Assembly (NCBI GenBank): GCA_030522415.1
Contig: CM060109.1
Span: 645,001 to 709,000, forward strand
DNA from: Channallabes apus
Lineage: Eukaryota > Chordata > Actinopteri > Siluriformes > Clariidae
Direction: 5' to 3'
Length of the DNA: 64,000 bases
The notes beneath the pieces were generated by a model. The model was given only the letters and a program-made list of their open reading frames with translations. It was not told the origin of the DNA and did no database searches. Made by a program: the position numbers and the translations under genes. Shown one piece after another: positions 59,545 to 64,000 of this stretch. Position 1 is the stretch's first letter. Every line of letters starts with the position of its first letter.

Positions 59545-60370
59545 CCGCTAATGCAGGTCTAAAACATTGATTTAAACTTGACCAGATCGTCATTAGACCA
59601 TTCGTCGTGTCCCGATAACGTCGGGCAGATGGTTAGCATTGACGTTTAATATTCTAAAGAAGAGCAATAAGACGAGATGAATCTCTGCAGTCCTGAGAAC
59701 ATGTTGTGTGCCGTAGCAACTGGTGGATTTTCTCACCGCACAGTACTCAGTGCTAATTGCACAGATGGATTTCACAGAGTGGAGCAGAAGGGTGACCACA
59801 GGACCTCTCTCTCTCTCCCTCATCCCGATATTTCTCTGTATCTCCCGTTGTCCTCCCCTATTCCCTCTATTCCGTAAAATATATTTTGAAAACAATATTA
59901 GCAATAATAATTATAATAATGATAATGATAATAATCACAACATCAATAAAAATGACACTTGCTTATGTTCAGCATTTTGTTACTCTCATTGTTCTTAAAT
60001 ATTTTTGGTCATGTTTATGTTAAATCAAGATTTAAAAACATCCAAATTTATTCTTTATTAAATTAATTAATTTTTCCATCGCTGATGATTTGGACACTCC
60101 ACATTATTACGGTGTTGTTGTGCTGCACTGCTCGTTTCTCCACTGTGCCTAAGCTGCGCTCAACAAATGTCGTAGGGAGTGGAGCTTTCTGTTTGCGCTG
60201 AAATAACAATGCGCCTGGAGAGAGGACCAGATGGCACTTCACCAGGACATCCAGGGCCTTCATTCCCATACACAGTGTGTGTGAGTATGTGTGTGTGGTC
60301 AATGTAGGGTTTATGCTTTAAAACAGCTACATATAGTATACATACAGACACACACACACACAGTATATGA

Positions 60371-60374
<4 letters not shown>

Positions 60375-60446
<72 letters not shown>
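60375..60446. repeat. TA microsatellite
   Basis: About 33 TA units preceded by a short TG tract, immediately before the old Tc1-like element. Confidence 0.95.
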
Positions 60447-60450
<4 letters not shown>

Positions 60451-60927
60451 GTATAAGGATTTGAGTGACTTTGACCTTGGACCATGTGATATCTAGACCA
60501 CTGCGTCAGAGCGTCTCCAAAACTGCAGCTCTTGACGATGTTCCCAGTCTGCTACCGAAAGCAGTCTAAGGAAGGAGAACCGGTGACCCGGCGACAGGGT
60601 GATGGTGGGTCAGGGCTCACTGATGCGCATGGGGAGTGAAGGCTAACCCGTGTAGTCCAATCCAATAAAAAGAGTTACTGTAGCTCAAACTGCTGGCTTT
60701 AAAAAGATGAACTCTGGCTCTGATTGAAAGGAGTCAGAACTCACACCACAGCGCAGTTTGTTGTGTATGAAGGAGCTGTGTAGCTGCAGAACGGTCAGGG
60801 CATCCATGCTGGCCCGTAACCTCCACCAAAACACCTACACTGGGCATGTGGGGATCAGAACTGGACCACGGAGCAATGAAAGAATTTGGTTTAGTCTGAT
60901 GTATCATGTTTTCTTCTACATTATATA

Positions 60928-62453
60928 CAAACCGGATTCCAAAAAAGTTGGGACACTAAACAAATTATGAATAAAAACTGAATGCAATGATGTGGAGATG
61001 CCAAATGTCAATATTTTATTCAGAATAGAACATAAATTATGGAACAAAAGTTTAAACTGAGAAAATGGTGGTGAATCAAAATGTCATGGTGTCAACAAAT
61101 CCCAAAGAAGTTGGGACAAGGCCATTTTCACCACTGTGTGGCATCTCCCCTTCTTCTTACAACACTCAACAGACGTCTGGGGACCGAGGAGACCAGTTTC
61201 TCAAGTTTAGAAATAGGAATGCTCTCCCATTCTTGTCTAATACAGGCCTCTAACTGTTCAATCGTCTTGGGCCTTCTTTGTCGCACCTTCCTCTTTATAA
61301 TGCTCCAAATGTTCTCTATAGGGGAAAGATCTGGACTGCAGACTGGCCATTTCAGAACCCGGATCCTTCTCCTACGCAGCCATGATGTTGTGATTGATGC
61401 AGAATGTGGTCTGGCATTATCTTGTTGAAAAATGCAGGGTCTTCCCTGAAAGAGATGACGTCTGAATGGGAGCATATGTTGTTCTAGAGCCTGAATATAT
61501 TTTTCTGCATTGATGGTGCCTTTCCAGACATGCAAGCTGAACTGAGCTTCTGAACTGAGCGTTGATAACAACTTGGGTTGTCCTTGTCCTCTTTGGTCCG
61601 GATGACATGGCGTCCCACATTTCCAACAAGAACTTGTGACTCGTCTGACCACAGAACAGTCTTCCATTTTGCCACACTCCATTTTAAATGATCCCTGGCC
61701 CAATGAAAACGCCTGTGCTTGTGGATCTTGCTTAGAAATGGCTTCTTCTTTGCACTGTAGAGTTTCAGCTGGCGACGGCGGATGGCACGGTGGATTGTGT
61801 TCACTGACGATGGTTTCTGGAAGTATTCCTGAGCCCATTCTGTGATTTCCTTTACAGTAGCATTCCTGTTTGTGGTGCAGTGTCGTTTAAGGGCCCGGAG
61901 ATCACGGGCATCCAGTATGGTTTTACGCCCTTGACCCTTACGCACAGAGATTGTTCCAGATTCTCTGAATCTTCGGATGATATTATGCACAGTTGATGAT
62001 GATAACTGCAAAGTCTTTGCAATTTTTCGCTGGGTAACACCTTTCTGATATTGCTCCACTATCTTTCTGCGCAACATTGTGGGAATTGGTGATCCTCTAC
62101 CCATCATGGCTTCTGAGAGACACTGCCACTCTGAGAAGCTCTTTTTATACCCAATCATGTTGCCAATTAATCTAATTACTGTTAATTGGTCTTCCAGCTC
62201 TTCGTTATGCTCAAATTTACTTTTTCCAGCCTCTTATTGCTACTTGTCCCAACTTTTTTGGGATTTATTGACACCGTGAAATTTTGAATCAACATATTTT
62301 TCCTTTAAAATGATACATTTTCTCAGATTAAACTTTTGATCTGTCATCTATGTTCTATTCTGAATAAAATGTTGACATTTGCCATCTCCACATCATTGCA
62401 TTCAGTTTTTATTCACAATTTGTTTAGTGTCCCAACTTTTTTGGAATCCGGTT

Positions 62454-62455
<2 letters not shown>
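60928..62455 (-). mobile_element. Tc1-like element (CAAACCGGATTCC family), copy 2
   Basis: Left end CAAACCGGATTCCAAAAAAG after TA; right end reversed AAACCGGATTCCAAAAAAGT with the outermost base changed, then TA. Length 1528 bp. It is nearly identical to 53791-55371 over most of its length but carries different deletions, so neither copy is derived from the other in their present form. Confidence 0.95.
61130..62158 (-). pseudogene. Tc1-like transposase, nearly complete, copy 2
   Basis: The N-terminal frame runs unbroken from MIGYKKSFSEWQCLSEAMMG (62158) through helix-turn-helix KIAKTLQLSSSTVHNIIRRF, the GRKT linker (SVRKGQGRKTILDARDLRAL), AQEYFQKPSSVNTIHRAI and WKTVLWSDESQVLVGNVGRH (first Asp). 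A deletion of about 40 bases near 61540 removes the M-V-W-G-C-M region. The second frame then gives SLHVWKGTINAEKYIQALEQ, CIFQQDNARPHSASITTSWL (second Asp), CSPDLSPIENIWSIIKRKV (Glu) and ends RRRGDATQW at 61130. One deletion is the main lesion; few other defects are visible. Confidence 0.93.

Positions 62456-62457
<2 letters not shown>

Positions 62458-62516
<59 letters not shown>
62458..62516. repeat. GT microsatellite at the Tc1/Tc1 junction
   Basis: About 29 GT units directly after the TA of the younger element and before transposase sequence of the older element resumes. Confidence 0.95.
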
Positions 62517-62517
<1 letters not shown>

Positions 62518-62944
62518 GCTTGCCTGGGGAAGAGATGGTACCAGGATGCACTATGGGAAGAAGGCAAGCGGGCAGAGTCAGTGTGAAGCTCTGTGTGATG
62601 TTCTGCTCGGAAACCTCGGGTCCTGCCCGTCCTGTGGGTGTTACTCTGACACGACCCACCTACCTAAACACTATTATAGACCGAGTTACACCCCTTCATA
62701 GAGACGCTTTTCCCGGATGGATATCAGTGTCCTCTCTCAGCAGGATGATGCACCATGACACCCTGTTCAGGAAAGCTTTGAGTAACAAGAGCTCAGAAAA
62801 TAACAGTTCATGGGATCGGCTCCGCCTCCAAATTCTCCAGATCTCAATACGATCGAGTGTCTGTGCTGGAGAAACACATCCGATCCATGGAGGCTCCACC
62901 TCAGACACTTACACGACTCGGAGTCTGATGCCACATCATGTATA

Positions 62945-63190
62945 TTCCAGTATCAGGCAGATGAGGATGAGACCCCTTTCGAATCTGGTTGCTATAAAGG
63001 TTTCCTCGTCATGACATCTCAGAGAGTTTTTCTTTGCCACGTAACCTCCAACTTGCTCCAGATCGCAATTCCAGATTGACCCAGCTATAAATCTATTACA
63101 TTTCTAAATTAATCTGGAACTTTTGTTTGTGTAAAGCTGTTTTATGAAAATATACAGATTGTTATATCAATTAAATTGCATTTTATTTAA
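62945..63190 (+). repeat. Short interspersed repeat (family of 2906 and 29080)
   Basis: GATGAGGATGAGACCCCTTT, TTTCCTCGTCATGACATCTC, AGAGAGTTTTTCTTTGCCAC and TGTGTAAAGCTGTTTTATGA mark the family; AATCTGGAACTTTTGTTTG precedes the tail. It starts at the end of the old Tc1-like fragment. Confidence 0.65.
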
Positions 63191-63263
63191 TTTAACATAT
63201 CTTGCATAGCCTAATGCTTCCTACTGTTTTGTTGTACATTATTGTTTTTTTGTTTGTGTATAA

Positions 63264-63304
<41 letters not shown>

Positions 63305-64000
63305 AATGTTGATCATTTAAAATCTCAAAACCTTTTTATCAGAGCTTTTGGTTAAAATAATTTGTATTTGGTCACAGGAACGTTCAGTAATATAGACAAT
63401 GCTTACATTACTCATGTTATTCTGATTCTTTTAATAAATACTTCAAACATTTCTTACACAATTCCTAAGATGTAATACTTGAGCTATAACCATTGTATTG
63501 ATGGTTATGAGTTCAGATGCCACAGCCCTTAAATGGCCATCACACCGTTGCCGGATACAGCCACAAAATGGCCGACTATATCTATGCTACCCATCAGCGC
63601 TAGCACCTCATTTATAGAAGTCACATGACTCCCTGATCATCCACACCTCACTTAGTGTTGCACTAATTACCAGCTCCATTAAAGTTCATTTTTTGTCAAG
63701 CTTTTGTCATGTGTCACTTGGATTATGCACAGTCTTGTTTATAAGTATATTATATCATGTTGACCGTGATCCTGCTGCTACTTTCCGTAAATGAGGGCAA
63801 AATGAGTTTCATGTTAAAACCGCTGCCACAATCAATCAATCAATTAATCAATCAAAGCAACAAACAAACAAATAAGCATTTGCAAAATCAAACAGGTTTC
63901 CAAAATAAGTAAGAGTGACATGATTGGATTGGATTTTAATTTCACTCAAATGAATTCAAAGAGAACAATATTTAACTCCGCCTATCATAAGGGTTTTAAT
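63191..64000. other. Non-coding with GA microsatellite
   Basis: (GA)n at 63271-63303 and an AATC/AAAC patch near 63830-63875. No gene recognised to the window end. Confidence 0.6.

Larger units (their letters stand above)
58431..60379. other. Unique non-coding DNA
   Basis: Homopolymer C run at about 58641-58653, poly-A run near 59023, ATA/ATG repeats near 59900-59950. No coding exon recognised. Two X-box motifs are listed separately. Confidence 0.55.
60455..62960 (+). mobile_element. Old Tc1-like element split by a younger Tc1-like element
   Basis: Left part 60455-60925: GATTTGAGTGACTTTGACCT, GGTGACCCGGCGACAGGGTG and GAGCTGTGTAGCTGCAGAAC, then CATCAGAACTGG-like and ATGTATCATGTTTTCTTCTA, decayed transposase sequence. 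Right part 62517-62960: LPGEEMVPGCTMGRRQAG-type translation, TLTRPTYLNTI, and later PNSPDLNTIECL with the final Glu. The two parts are contiguous in the family once the insert at 60928-62455 and a GT tract are removed. Terminal repeats are not preserved. Its transposase is broken throughout. Confidence 0.88.

Overview
The window is a repeat-dense, AT-rich piece of a vertebrate nuclear genome, almost certainly a teleost fish. The evidence is the company of elements: five Tc1-like lineages, L2-like LINEs, a tyrosine-recombinase (DIRS-like) retrotransposon, BEL/Pao and gypsy remnants, several tRNA-derived fish-type SINEs, and long CA/TA microsatellites. I found no convincing host protein-coding exon, no functional rRNA or tRNA gene, and no CRISPR array. 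Every coding region I can support is a transposon relic, and each one inspected carries a stop, frameshift, deletion or truncation.

Layout. 1-2905 is plain non-coding DNA. 3215-9112 is a mosaic: a minus-strand gypsy relic (LTR pieces at both ends, gag at the right, integrase C-terminus at the left) surrounds a plus-strand L2 fragment and a minus-strand BEL/Pao integrase/RNase H relic, and the BEL part is itself split by a 1552-bp Tc1-like element at an exact TA. 10800-14583 is a near full-length L2-like LINE whose single ORF is interrupted by an 819-bp hAT-like non-autonomous element with a perfect 8-bp target duplication. That hAT-like element carries an LTR-like segment, and a second copy with the same cargo lies inverted at 41239-42079. 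14630-20150 contains a locally repeated, unclassified AT-rich family, tRNA-like SINE pieces, and a decayed Tc1-like element with a SINE inside. 21970-23073, 35985-37140 and 47123-47640 are three copies of a non-autonomous TA-inserting element with CAGTGGAACC ends. 23.5-46.6 kb holds scattered Tc1, LINE and SINE fragments between microsatellites.

47.6-53 kb is sparse unique DNA with very long CA tracts. 52985-58430 is a 3'-truncated DIRS-like element (gag, RT, RNase H, start of the recombinase) with a Tc1-like element in its gag; removing that element and one TA returns the gag frame. 60455-62960 is an old Tc1-like element split by a second copy of the same younger Tc1-like element. The last kilobase holds a short interspersed repeat and a GA tract.

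The elements do not form a pathway. They record a relative chronology of insertions: gypsy, then BEL and L2 pieces, then Tc1; L2, then the hAT-like composite; DIRS, then Tc1; Tc1, then younger Tc1; Tc1, then SINE. The most unusual items are the duplicated hAT-like/LTR composite and four perfect RFX X-box motifs in otherwise unannotated DNA.
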